Part shown: positions 17,280-26,176 of the stretch, piece by piece
How the letters are laid out: the number at the start of each line of letters is the position of its first letter
Position numbering within the stretch: position 1 is the first letter of the stretch
Assembly (NCBI GenBank): GCA_905182835.1
Contig: CAJJDI010000026.1
Span: 1 to 61,417 of the forward strand
DNA from: an uncultured Flavobacteriaceae bacterium
Lineage (GTDB): Bacteria; Bacteroidota; Bacteroidia; Flavobacteriales; Flavobacteriaceae
DNA length: 61,417 nucleotides
Direction of reading: 5' to 3'
Position numbers and translations under genes: made by a program
Notes under the pieces: model-generated
What the model was told of the DNA's origin: nothing
What the model saw: the letters and a program-made list of their open reading frames with translations, nothing else
Database searches by the model: none

Positions 17280-20200
17280 ATGTACGAATCTACATTATCT
17301 AAAAATAAATATTTTTTTTACATATTTTTCTTTATAATTAACTCTATTTTTTCTCAACAATTTAGAGATGCTTCTAATTATGCAGATGTCAATATTTATG
17401 AAGATAATAATGGTATTGCTATCGCTGATTATGATCAAGATGGAGATCTAGATATTTTTATTGTTGGAAGTTTCTCGGAAGAAAACAATTCACAAACTTG
17501 GAGTAGGCTACTACAAAACACAAATAGCGGTAATTTTATTGATGTAACAGTTAACACTGGTATTGAGCAAAATTTAAATCATGATATTATTTTAAATGAT
17601 ATTGGTTTTTTAGACTTACAACAAGATTTTGGAGATAGACTTTCAGCTTCATGGGGCGATTTTAATAATGATTCTTTCCCCGATCTTTTTTTAGGAAATT
17701 CTAATCAAAGTCAATTATATCAAAATAATACGGATGGTTCATTTACTAATATTACAAATCAATCTGGTTTAGCTATAGATTGTGACACTTGTTTTGTTAC
17801 TAGTGGTTTATGGTTAGATTATAATATTGATGGATTACTTGATCTGTTTATTACAGATTACCATTCTAGCTCTAATAATAAACTATATAAAAATCTAGGG
17901 TCTGGAATGTTTGAAAATGTAGACTTAGGTGAAATGATCGACCCAATGAATAGTTTTTCATCTATAGTTATTTACGCAAACGATGATAATTACCCAGATA
18001 TATACATTACTAATGATCATGATCAAAATAATGTGTTATTAATAAATCAACAAGGTCAGGGGTTTGTTAATGAAGCAGAGTCTTACAATTTGCTAGATCC
18101 ATATGATGGAATGGGATTGGCGACTAGTGATTATGATAATAACAACAACTTTGAAATTTTAGTAACAAATATCAAAGAAAACAGCTTTTATGTAGATCAG
18201 TTTATGGATAGCCAATATGTAAATTACTCAGAAAATGTAAATATATATGATACAAATTGGGCATGGGGAGCAATTTTTTCAGACTATAATCATGACGGGT
18301 TTGAAGATTTATTTATTGCAAATGGATTTTCAGTTCATGAAGAGAACGAATTTTTTTTTAATGTGAGTACAGGATCTCAATCTGTCCAGTCAAGAAAATT
18401 TTCTGCGACGAATCCTCTTGTAAATCAAGTTGAATTAACTAAAAGTAGATCATTAGCATCATTTGACTATGATAATGATGGGGATTTAGATTTATTGATA
18501 TCTAATTTTGATTCAAGCCTTATTTTATATGAAAATAAAGCAATTGACTCCTACTTCACTGAAATTAATCAAGGGAGTTGGGTTAAAGTTAGCTTAAAAG
18601 GTACAGTCTCAAATAATGACGCCCTTGGGTCAGTTGTTGAGATATACCCTAACAATGATATAGATCAATCAAGATTATATCACGGATCTTCATATCAAAA
18701 CCAGTCTATACAGTCAGTTCATTTTGGTCTAGAGAATGCTACATCTATAGATAGCCTGATAGTTACTTGGCCAAATACAGGAAGACAGACGTATCAAGAT
18801 ATTAGCATAAATTCCTCAATTACTATTATTGAAAATGAAGGAGTAACAGTAAGCGACAATAATACTTCTGTAAAAATTGAAGGCTGTACAAACATTTCTT
18901 CTTGTAACTATAATCCTGATGCAACCGTAGATGATGGGTCATGTCAGTTTTTAACAGCTGGAGATCTAGAAGGTGAAACCAATATTGAACCATTAGTTCC
19001 TTATTATTATTCCTTTGAATCAACTGACTCAACTAATTACTTATGGAGTGTAGTGAATGGAACTATACTTAGTGGACAAGGAACATCCAGTGTTTATGTT
19101 ATATGGGATGTTACTACTGAAGGAAACCTGTCAGTGAGTGCATTTAATGATGTCTGCTCAACTGAAATAGAGTTATTAGAAATGAATATTGATTTATCTG
19201 AAATTGATTGGGATACTAACAATATTTCTATTGCAAGATTTTGGAACGAAATATTGTTAGAGGCAATAAGAAACGATTATGCGAGGCCAACTGTACATGC
19301 TAGAAATCTTTTTCATGTTAGTGCTGCAATGTATGATGCATGGGCAATTATTAAAGAACAAGGCTCTACTTATTTAATTGGACAAAGCGTAAATGATTTC
19401 AATGTTGATTATGGATCTTTCAGCAATGATTTAACTGAAGAAGAAAATATGATAACAGCAATTAGTTACTGTGCTTACAGGTTAATTTCTCATCGTTTCT
19501 CTCAATCACCTAATTCAGAATACATAATTAACTTGGCTAATTTTTACATGAGTCTATTTGATTATGATATTGAAAATTACGACACTTTAAATAACACCCA
19601 AGACCCAGTTCATTTAGGGAATTATATTGCTGAAAATTACATACTGTATGGGTTAGAGGATGGTTCAATGGAAGAATTAAATTATGAAAACCAGTATTAT
19701 CTTCCTGTAAATGACCCTTTGTTACCACTATTAAGTGGGAATGAAAATATTATTGATCCAAATAGGTGGCAGCCCTTAACTTTAAATGTTTTTATTGATC
19801 AAAGTGGTCAGGTAACTGGTGAAAATACTCCGCCTTTCCTTGGTGCCGAATGGGGTAATGTTCATCCTTTTGGATTAAATCAAGATGATTTAAGTATATT
19901 TTCAAGAGACGACAATGTATATAAAGTTTACCAAGACCCTGGAGCACCTCCTCTTTTAAATAATTCTGATCAAGAATCTTTAGATTTCATAAATGCATTT
20001 TCAATGGTCTCTATTTGGGGATCACACCTTTCTTCTGAAAATAATGTTTCTTGGGATATATCCCCGAACTCAATTGGTAATTTCCCTCTAGATAATCTAC
20101 CTGAAGAAGTTTCAGACTATAATAACTTTTATAACTACTATTTAGGTGGAGATACTAGTAATGGACATGATTTAAATCCATACACAAACCTTCCTTATGA

Positions 20201-21329
20201 GCCTCAGTATGCCTTAAGAGGTGATTATGCAAGAGTTTTAGCTGAATTTTGGGCTGATGGACCAGAGTCTGAAACTCCTCCCGGACACTGGTTTGTACTG
20301 TTAAATAAAGTCAACGATGATCCTTTATTAGTTAAGAAATTTCAAGGTGCTGGAGAGCTTTTATCTAATCTAGAGTGGGATATTAAATCTTATTTTATTT
20401 TAGGAGGAACTATGCATGATGCAGCTGTATCAGTTTGGGGGATTAAAGGATGGTATGATTATGTAAGACCGATTTCAATTATTCGATATTTATCTGGTTT
20501 AGGACAAAGCACTAATCCATCATCAGACAACTATCATCCTCAGGGCCTACCTATTGTAGAAGGTTTTATAGAGGCTGTTGAAGAAGGAGATTTTTTACAA
20601 GGTGATAACAATGAAAATATTGGCAAAATCAAACTGTTTACCTGGCGTGGACATGATTATATTGATGATGTTGACTTAGATCAAGCTAGTGTTGGTTGGA
20701 TTTTGGCTGAAGATTGGTGGCCTTATCAAAGACCGACATTTGTAACCCCAAATTTTGCAGGGTACGTTTCTGGACATTCAACATTTTCAAGAGCTGCTGC
20801 AGAAGTTTTAACAATGTTCACTGGCAGTTCATATTTCCCAGCTGGTATAGGAAGGTTTTTTGCTCCTAAAGATGAATTTTTAGTATTTGAACAAGGTCCA
20901 AGTGAAAATGTTGAGCTTCAGTGGGCTACTTATAGAGATGCTGCTGATCAATGTAGTTTGTCTAGAATCTGGGGTGGTATACATCCTTATATAGATGATA
21001 TTCCAGGAAGAATAATAGGCAACACAATTGGTAATGAAAGCTTTGAGTTTGGAGCAAGTTATTTTTCTAATAATTTAGCAATTCCTTCTTTTGAGAAAAA
21101 CCGTCTTATATTAAAATATAATCCAATTAATTCTAACCAAAATATTGAGATTTTAAATACTTCAGTAATTGATAATTTTGAATTATTCAACTTAATTGGA
21201 CAAAGGATTAATATTGAAGAAATTCACAATCCATCATCCAATTCCACTACTTTATCCCACGATTATCTGAATCCTGGAATTTATGTATTAAATAATAAAA
21301 ATTATAGCTGGAAAATTATAGTTCGCTAA
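17280..21329 (+). CDS. Secreted FG-GAP/ASPIC-UnbV protein fused to a vanadium-dependent haloperoxidase domain, T9SS cargo
   Basis: This 1349-residue protein has, in order: a signal peptide (to FSQ, about 26); FG-GAP/VCBS propeller repeats with DYDQDGDLDIF-type calcium loops (about 40-450); an ASPIC/UnbV domain (about 435-515); a cysteine spacer GCTNISSCNYNPDATVDDGS; a PKD-like domain (about 560-640); a haloperoxidase/PAP2 domain (about 650-1270); and a C-terminal type IX secretion tail ending YLNPGIYVLNN...IIVR. All vanadate-site residues of the haloperoxidase family can be placed: Lys1056 and Arg1063 in K-x6-RP, Ser1164-Gly-His1166 in YVSGHS, and Arg1229 with His1235 in SR-x5-H. It therefore probably oxidises halides with peroxide at the cell surface, but chloride/bromide/iodide preference, and phosphatase activity instead, cannot be decided. 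Confidence 0.9.
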   Translation: MYESTLSKNKYFFYIFFFIINSIFSQQFRDASNYADVNIYEDNNGIAIADYDQDGDLDIFIVGSFSEENNSQTWSRLLQNTNSGNFIDVTVNTGIEQNLNHDIILNDIGFLDLQQDFGDRLSASWGDFNNDSFPDLFLGNSNQSQLYQNNTDGSFTNITNQSGLAIDCDTCFVTSGLWLDYNIDGLLDLFITDYHSSSNNKLYKNLGSGMFENVDLGEMIDPMNSFSSIVIYANDDNYPDIYITNDHDQNNVLLINQQGQGFVNEAESYNLLDPYDGMGLATSDYDNNNNFEILVTNIKENSFYVDQFMDSQYVNYSENVNIYDTNWAWGAIFSDYNHDGFEDLFIANGFSVHEENEFFFNVSTGSQSVQSRKFSATNPLVNQVELTKSRSLASFDYDNDGDLDLLISNFDSSLILYENKAIDSYFTEINQGSWVKVSLKGTVSNNDALGSVVEIYPNNDIDQSRLYHGSSYQNQSIQSVHFGLENATSIDSLIVTWPNTGRQTYQDISINSSITIIENEGVTVSDNNTSVKIEGCTNISSCNYNPDATVDDGSCQFLTAGDLEGETNIEPLVPYYYSFESTDSTNYLWSVVNGTILSGQGTSSVYVIWDVTTEGNLSVSAFNDVCSTEIELLEMNIDLSEIDWDTNNISIARFWNEILLEAIRNDYARPTVHARNLFHVSAAMYDAWAIIKEQGSTYLIGQSVNDFNVDYGSFSNDLTEEENMITAISYCAYRLISHRFSQSPNSEYIINLANFYMSLFDYDIENYDTLNNTQDPVHLGNYIAENYILYGLEDGSMEELNYENQYYLPVNDPLLPLLSGNENIIDPNRWQPLTLNVFIDQSGQVTGENTPPFLGAEWGNVHPFGLNQDDLSIFSRDDNVYKVYQDPGAPPLLNNSDQESLDFINAFSMVSIWGSHLSSENNVSWDISPNSIGNFPLDNLPEEVSDYNNFYNYYLGGDTSNGHDLNPYTNLPYEPQYALRGDYARVLAEFWADGPESETPPGHWFVLLNKVNDDPLLVKKFQGAGELLSNLEWDIKSYFILGGTMHDAAVSVWGIKGWYDYVRPISIIRYLSGLGQSTNPSSDNYHPQGLPIVEGFIEAVEEGDFLQGDNNENIGKIKLFTWRGHDYIDDVDLDQASVGWILAEDWWPYQRPTFVTPNFAGYVSGHSTFSRAAAEVLTMFTGSSYFPAGIGRFFAPKDEFLVFEQGPSENVELQWATYRDAADQCSLSRIWGGIHPYIDDIPGRIIGNTIGNESFEFGASYFSNNLAIPSFEKNRLILKYNPINSNQNIEILNTSVIDNFELFNLIGQRINIEEIHNPSSNSTTLSHDYLNPGIYVLNNKNYSWKIIVR

Positions 21330-21504
21330 TACTATGATTTAAGCTTAAAAACTTTATTTAAGGGAGCTTAAAGCTAGTGACTGTGAACTGCTTTTTATTT
21401 TTAGAATCTAATTCAACTGTAAACTAATATTTTTACAATATGCCAATGAAATCACTTCCGGAGGCTAAAATGTATGTTTCAGAGTTATTAAATCATATTT
21501 AATT

Positions 21505-22371
21505 TTATTCTTTTTCAATAGCATTATAAATTAATAAAATTAATAATCCAAAAACTATCCCAGAGATTATTAAAAGAATGCCAGTTATTCCTGAAGCAGA
21601 AAACGAAAGCCTTAGTAAAATAGTTGAAATTATAAATCCAGTATTTCTTATTAGCTGACTATATCTATCCGTATAGGCAAAAGAAAGAAGTAAAATAAAC
21701 ACATCGACTAAAATTAGTAAAGTGAAAAAATCATTAAAAAACAAATAATTAATATTTCCTTCAAAGGATTGATTAATAATCACACCATTGAACCAAGTTA
21801 AAAAACTAATTACACAAATTCCAATTAATATTGGAATCAGAACAATACTGACTAGTTTTTTTGAAGAAATAAATTGATTTAATTTTTCTGAAACTGATTT
21901 AATAGGAAGATTTTGTTTTGTACGCTTAAATAAATAAATTAAAAAGAATATTACAAGTATCCCAACTAAATCATAAATGAGTTGAAGGTTATAGGGGTTT
22001 TCTATCCAATTTGAATTTAAGTCTATTAAAGGAATATCCTTAAATATTTTTCTAATAACTATCAATGAAATTATTTCATACTGTTTTCCAACTGCAGTTG
22101 TAAATGATCTTGGAATATAATAGATTAATAAAAAAGCTTCATAAACTAGAATAAATGAAAAAGGAGTGTATAATGCAGCTATAGGATCAGAAAATAAATT
22201 AGTTTCAATTATAGAAACACCAATTAATTTATAGTTGCTTAATAAAATAATTGACAGATGAATTATAAATCCAAAAAATGCTAAGTACAAAATGTATTTC
22301 TCAAATCTTTTTAAAACATTTTCTGAAAAAATGATTGAAAACAAACCTTCTATTTTACTTTGAAATTGCAT
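21505..22371 (-). CDS. Uncharacterised polytopic membrane protein
   Basis: I do not recognise a functional family. The ATG at 22371 gives 288 residues; a TTG seven codons earlier is also possible. Hydrophobic segments are visible near residues 30-50, 70-90, 130-150, 175-195, 210-230 and 240-280, so about six membrane spans with both cytoplasmic and periplasmic loops. The loop between spans 2 and 3 carries conserved-looking PRSFTTAVGKQYEIISLIVIRK, broken here after PRSF, followed by a charged stretch, which recalls the voltage-sensor or pore-flanking regions of small channels but is not enough for a call. It stands alone, convergent to the haloperoxidase gene across a 175-nt gap and divergent from the TPR gene. 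Confidence 0.72.
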   Translation of the reverse strand: MQFQSKIEGLFSIIFSENVLKRFEKYILYLAFFGFIIHLSIILLSNYKLIGVSIIETNLFSDPIAALYTPFSFILVYEAFLLIYYIPRSFTTAVGKQYEIISLIVIRKIFKDIPLIDLNSNWIENPYNLQLIYDLVGILVIFFLIYLFKRTKQNLPIKSVSEKLNQFISSKKLVSIVLIPILIGICVISFLTWFNGVIINQSFEGNINYLFFNDFFTLLILVDVFILLLSFAYTDRYSQLIRNTGFIISTILLRLSFSASGITGILLIISGIVFGLLILLIYNAIEKE

Positions 22372-22555
22372 GACTTTCGTGAGTTTATACAAAAATAAGC
22401 CTTTTATATTAGATATTTTTTTTTAATTATTCATTGGATTCTATATGAATTCAAATAAGGTTTTAATTAAAATTGGTCTTAAGTTTATAACTGATTTTAG
22501 TCTAGCTGGCAAGTTTGTTAATCGGTATGAATTGTATTATTATTAAATTTCATTT

Positions 22556-22586
22556 TTTGTTAGTTTTAAAATTATCACTAGTTTCG
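22556..22586 (+). promoter_or_regulatory. Bacteroidota-type promoter of the TPR protein gene
   Basis: TTTG at 22556-22559 and TAGTTTCG (7 of 8 to TAnnTTTG) at 22579-22586 are separated by 19 nt, the expected spacing. The start codon follows 20 nt later at 22607. Confidence 0.5.
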
Positions 22587-22606
22587 TTTACTAAAATTCT
22601 ATTATT

Positions 22607-23293
22607 ATGAAGCAATATTTATTTGTCTTATCTTTTTTCGTATCATCAATTATATACTCACAATCTAATGCATCTTTATTAAACCATTATAAGGAATATT
22701 ATAAACAAATGAAGACTCAAGGAGATGTCCAAGGTGTAATCAATGCTTTAACTCATTTGAGTATATTATCTCCAGATCAAGCAAGGAAAGATACTTTAGC
22801 AGTTTTATACATGAACGAAGGGAAACATATTCAGGCTTTAAACACTATAGGTATTGCTCAAAAAGAAAATGATTCGGACATGGCTGTTGAGGTTAAGGCT
22901 AGATCATTACAAATGGTAAATCAAATTGATAGATCTGTTGAGCATTATGAAGAGCTTTATAGAAGAAACCCAAATTCACTTGTAGCATACGAGTTAGCAG
23001 ATTTAAAAATTCAATTAGATGATCTGTTAGGTGCTACTAAGCATATAACCTTCGGTATTGCTAATTCTAAAAGTGATGTCATGAGAACTTTTTATGAATC
23101 ACAAAGTCAATATCAAGTCCCTATGAAGGCTGCTTTTATATATTTAAAAGCTCTAGTCAGGTTCAAGGAAAATAAATCTTTAAATATTGATGCAGCAATT
23201 GAAATTATGGATGAGGCATTGGTAATTGCCCCAAATTTTAACTTAGCAAAAATCAGTAAAGAGGCCTTATTGTCTCAAAAAATTATTCAATAA
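22607..23293 (+). CDS. Exported tetratricopeptide-repeat protein
   Basis: This 228-residue protein has an N-terminal signal peptide ending near IIYSQ and then helical pairs typical of TPR units, for example RKDTLAVLYMNEGKHIQALN and RSVEHYEELYRRNPNSLVAYELADL (each at or just over one repeat). It should be a periplasmic scaffold protein; no enzyme domain is present. A good promoter lies 20 nt upstream, so it is probably a single-gene transcript. Its last 11 nt overlap the convergent small lipoprotein gene. Confidence 0.8.
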   Translation: MKQYLFVLSFFVSSIIYSQSNASLLNHYKEYYKQMKTQGDVQGVINALTHLSILSPDQARKDTLAVLYMNEGKHIQALNTIGIAQKENDSDMAVEVKARSLQMVNQIDRSVEHYEELYRRNPNSLVAYELADLKIQLDDLLGATKHITFGIANSKSDVMRTFYESQSQYQVPMKAAFIYLKALVRFKENKSLNIDAAIEIMDEALVIAPNFNLAKISKEALLSQKIIQ

Positions 23294-23771
23294 TTTGTAA
23301 TTCTTTTTCTATAATTTTATTTATTTGATAAATAAAATTATAATAAGATTCAATTGATTTATTACTGATTACAACTTTATTTTTTGATTCTAAACCAGAT
23401 TCGGACAATACGGATTCTAGCTGTAGAATATTTGTTTCTAAGACAAGAAGTCTTGATGTTATTGAGTTAATGTTTAATTTTTCGGGTAAAGTTTTTCTTA
23501 ATTCACCTATTGATTCTTTTAGATAGTTGTCTTTTTCTTTAAAAGTCGAATAATCTCCCTTGACTAGATTCGCTATAATATTTTGTAATTCTTGTAAGCT
23601 AGACCACTGTTGAGTTATATTTTTAGCTTCAGGGCTTAATTCGTAGATAACTATCTTAGATTCCATGTTAATATTATAACCTTCTTTATCACTCAAGTCT
23701 AATTTAGTTTTATTATTAATTGAATTATTACAAGCTTGAAGTAAAAGTATAAATACTATGTATTTTTTCAT
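23283..23771 (-). CDS. Small lipoprotein of unknown function
   Basis: I do not recognise this 162-residue protein. It begins with a lipoprotein signal (LLLQACNN, Cys14) followed by a mostly alpha-helical, charged sequence with regular Leu/Ile spacing (about 55-160), which could form a coiled-coil or four-helix bundle in the periplasm. Its start overlaps the stop of the upstream YwaF-like membrane protein gene by 4 nt (ATGA-type), so translation is coupled and the two may work together. Its 3' end overlaps the convergent TPR gene by 11 nt. Confidence 0.75.
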   Translation of the reverse strand: MKKYIVFILLLQACNNSINNKTKLDLSDKEGYNINMESKIVIYELSPEAKNITQQWSSLQELQNIIANLVKGDYSTFKEKDNYLKESIGELRKTLPEKLNINSITSRLLVLETNILQLESVLSESGLESKNKVVISNKSIESYYNFIYQINKIIEKELQIIE

Positions 23772-24475
23772 TTTTTTGGTTTAAATATCAAATAAAACAT
23801 TAATAATAGAATTAATAATTCTATTTCAAAACCAAACACATAATCCGGCAAACCTAAAATAGTTTTCTCGCCTGTACCTAAAATTAAAAAGTTTTTTACG
23901 ATAGGTGGTTTAGCTACATATAAATAGTTTGAGCCAAGAACAGAGTTAACCGGCATAACTATGGCTAGCAGTATATTTATGCCACCAAATGTTTTCAGCC
24001 ACGAGTACTTGCCTAATTTCATCTTCATTCTATACATTATAACTAAGGGTATTGTTATAATTGAAGCATGTTTAAAGTAAAACATTATATAAAAGAAATA
24101 GTTGTCATTATATAATGTAATCTGTGGAGTTAAAATTGACACAAGACCACCAATAATTCCACAGTAAAATAAAAATTCAAATAAAAACTGTTTTTTCTTA
24201 ACAAAGAAAATAACACTACAAATAATTGCAGAAACACTGCATAAATGCAAGGGCAGGTCTTCTTTTAATGTCCAAGCCCCACTTGAGCCTAATATTATAT
24301 GATATGCGAAGGTCATGCCAATAATAATTAAAGAACTGCTTTTTAAAAATATTTGCATGTTTTGATTTTTAACTCTATAAGACAAGTAAAAATAGAGAGA
24401 AGCCAAAAACATAGTGATTGATATATTTCTAATCCATTCCTCAGAAAGAAATTCTATTGCAAATGGTGTATCCAT
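23768..24475 (-). CDS. TIGR02206/YwaF-family integral membrane protein
   Basis: This 235-residue protein has six or seven predicted membrane spans. The WTLKEDLPLHLCSVSAIICS stretch, with a His and an Asp inside the membrane region, and the later PVNSVLGSNYLYV segment are characteristic of the TIGR02206 (YwaF/TMEM164-like) family. Function is poorly defined in bacteria; the family relates to membrane acyl-transfer proteins in eukaryotes. It is followed by the small lipoprotein gene with a 4-nt overlap and preceded on the same strand by gap across 118 nt, with a stem-loop in between. Confidence 0.8.
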   Translation of the reverse strand: MDTPFAIEFLSEEWIRNISITMFLASLYFYLSYRVKNQNMQIFLKSSSLIIIGMTFAYHIILGSSGAWTLKEDLPLHLCSVSAIICSVIFFVKKKQFLFEFLFYCGIIGGLVSILTPQITLYNDNYFFYIMFYFKHASIITIPLVIMYRMKMKLGKYSWLKTFGGINILLAIVMPVNSVLGSNYLYVAKPPIVKNFLILGTGEKTILGLPDYVFGFEIELLILLLMFYLIFKPKK

Positions 24476-24557
24476 AAGATTTTAATAATTATTAAATCTA
24501 ATATAATTATAAAAATAATAATCTACGTAGCATGTAGTTATTTATTAATTACCCTGA

Positions 24558-24579
24558 AGCTTTAGTCTTCAATAAAGCT
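24558..24579 (-). terminator. Stem-loop after the GAPDH gene (possible terminator or mRNA 3' end)
   Basis: A perfect 7-bp inverted repeat AGCTTTA...TAAAGCT encloses an 8-nt loop, 15 nt beyond the GAPDH stop codon. There is no run of U after the stem on the minus strand, so intrinsic termination would be weak; it may instead protect the mRNA 3' end. Confidence 0.3.
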
Positions 24580-24593
24580 AAACTAATTATAAT

Positions 24594-26036
24594 CTAATAA
24601 TAAGTGAATCTTCTGACTTCAGAAATATACTTTGCTAATCGAATTACTTGGTGGGTGTATCCATACTCATTGTCATACCAAACATATAAAACCACGGTTT
24701 CATCATTAGTAATTGTTGCTTCGCTATCAAAAATACATGGTGCAGTAGTCCCTATAATATCTGTCGAAACTAATTCCTTGTTTATAGAGTATTTAATTTG
24801 TTCAACTAATTCGCCGTCAAGAGCGTTCTGTTTCATGATGGCATTTAAACTATCTTTATTAGCTGATGTTTTTAATTGTAAATTTAAAATGGCTAAAGAA
24901 CCATTAGGTACAGGAACTCTAACTGCATTTGATGTTAATTTTCCCTTAAGTTTTGGTAATGCTTTAGTTGCCGCACTTGCAGCGCCAGTTTCAGTGATAA
25001 CCATATTTAATGCGGCTGCTCTACCTCTTCGATGCTTAGAATGCATATTGTCTACTAAATTTTGATCATTTGTATAAGCGTGTACTGTCTCTATGTGTCC
25101 TTTTTTAATACCATAATTTTCTTCTATAACTTTTAATATTGGAGTAATGGCATTAGTTGTACATGAAGCTGCAGAGTATATTGATTCTAATTCTGGATTG
25201 TGTTTTTTATGATTAACTCCGTAGACAATATTTGGAATCCCTTCAGCAGGTGCTGTTAATAAAACTTTACTTGCTCCTTTAGATGCTAAATGCCTACTTA
25301 GCTCTTTGAAATCTCTAAACGCTCCTGTATTATCTATTACTAATGCATCAGTAATTTGATACTTATTGTAGTCAATATTTTCTGGTTTAGATGCAGAAAT
25401 CATATAAACTGTTGTGCCGTTAATTATTAATGCATTGTTTTCTAAATCTATTTCTACAGTTCCTAAAAAATCCCCATGCACAGAGTCTGTTCTTAAAAGT
25501 GAAGCTCGTTTTTCTAGTACAGATTGGTCTATTTCACCCCTTGTAACTATTGCTCTTAAGCGTAATTGTGATCCTCTGCCAATTTGAACCATTAACTCTC
25601 TTGTTAACAACCTCCCAATTCTTCCAAAACCATATAAAATGACGTCTTTAGGTAATTGCTTTTTACTTTCTTTAATTTCTTTTAGCTGATGCTTGACAAA
25701 TTCTGTTTTGTATAAATGTTTATTTGTATTTAAGTGGAACTCATATACCAATTTACCGATATCTAATTTTGATGGCTGAAGGTCTAATTCATGTATAGAT
25801 TTAGATATCGATAAGATATCAATAATAGATATAGGTTTGTTAATAAATCCTTTAGCGTATGAGATTAGATTCAGAACCTCACTCGCTCTTTTGTCTATTA
25901 AAGAGTTTTTGAAGAGAACTAGTTCAATAGATTTGTCATACCACAAATCATGAACTATATTTATAAACTCTATGGTTAATTTTCTATTTTCTGTTTCTAT
26001 TGAAACTTCATCATCATAGTTTTTTATTGAACCCAT
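24594..26036 (-). CDS. gap: Glyceraldehyde-3-phosphate dehydrogenase with a long N-terminal extension
   Basis: This enzyme interconverts glyceraldehyde 3-phosphate and 1,3-bisphosphoglycerate with NAD(P). The catalytic core starts at about residue 131, with the nucleotide motif GFGRIGR at 136-142 and the active-site Cys292 in SAASCTTNAITP; YDNEYGYTHQ near the C-terminus is also typical. The first 130 residues are extra and helical compared with the usual 335-residue enzyme; this roughly 480-residue form occurs in Bacteroidota and the role of the extension is not known to me. The core contains an unusual insert, ATGRGSQ-like basic stretch QIGRGSQLRLRAIVTRG. An 18-bp palindrome overlaps the promoter (see separate entry), so expression is probably regulated, perhaps by carbon source. 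Confidence 0.94.
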   Translation of the reverse strand: MGSIKNYDDEVSIETENRKLTIEFINIVHDLWYDKSIELVLFKNSLIDKRASEVLNLISYAKGFINKPISIIDILSISKSIHELDLQPSKLDIGKLVYEFHLNTNKHLYKTEFVKHQLKEIKESKKQLPKDVILYGFGRIGRLLTRELMVQIGRGSQLRLRAIVTRGEIDQSVLEKRASLLRTDSVHGDFLGTVEIDLENNALIINGTTVYMISASKPENIDYNKYQITDALVIDNTGAFRDFKELSRHLASKGASKVLLTAPAEGIPNIVYGVNHKKHNPELESIYSAASCTTNAITPILKVIEENYGIKKGHIETVHAYTNDQNLVDNMHSKHRRGRAAALNMVITETGAASAATKALPKLKGKLTSNAVRVPVPNGSLAILNLQLKTSANKDSLNAIMKQNALDGELVEQIKYSINKELVSTDIIGTTAPCIFDSEATITNDETVVLYVWYDNEYGYTHQVIRLAKYISEVRRFTYY

Positions 26037-26059
26037 TATTTTTATTTAGTATTTTTTTG

Positions 26060-26089
26060 TAAAAGTATTTCTTTTTTAAAAAATACGAA
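26060..26089 (-). promoter_or_regulatory. Candidate GAPDH promoter
   Basis: On the minus strand TTCG (26086-26089, near TTTG) is followed after 18 nt by TACTTTTA (26060-26067, 7 of 8 to TAnnTTTG). The start codon is 24 nt further on. Both boxes are imperfect, as expected for a regulated promoter. Confidence 0.4.
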
Positions 26090-26101
26090 ATCGATTTCGT
26101 A
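26084..26101. promoter_or_regulatory. 18-bp perfect palindrome, LacI-type operator candidate, upstream of GAPDH
   Basis: TACGAAATCGATTTCGTA is its own reverse complement. It overlaps the proposed -33 box of the GAPDH promoter, the position where a bound repressor would block RNA polymerase. The central CGAAATCGATTTCG core, with a CG step at the dyad, resembles LacI-family operators. It contains six G/C bases within an extremely AT-rich gap, which makes chance less likely. Confidence 0.55.
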
Positions 26102-26176
26102 ATTTTTTTTATAAATAAATAAAAAGAGAGATAAAAATCAGAATTAGAATCAATTAAGAAATGTATAAAAACAGAA

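Noticed and set aside
21340-21405. TTTAAGCTTAAA and AGCTTAAAGCT inverted repeats after the haloperoxidase gene as a terminator
   Set aside because: Alternative pairings are weak and no T tract follows, so a terminator call is not supported.
21440-21502. Short frame of 20 residues (MPMKSLPEAKMYVSELL...) between the haloperoxidase and the membrane protein
   Set aside because: It reads like a protein fragment and could be a remnant of a decayed gene, but 20 residues are too few to support that.
24604-25065. 153-residue frame opposite GAPDH
   Set aside because: It lies fully antisense to a clear enzyme core and has no recognisable domain.
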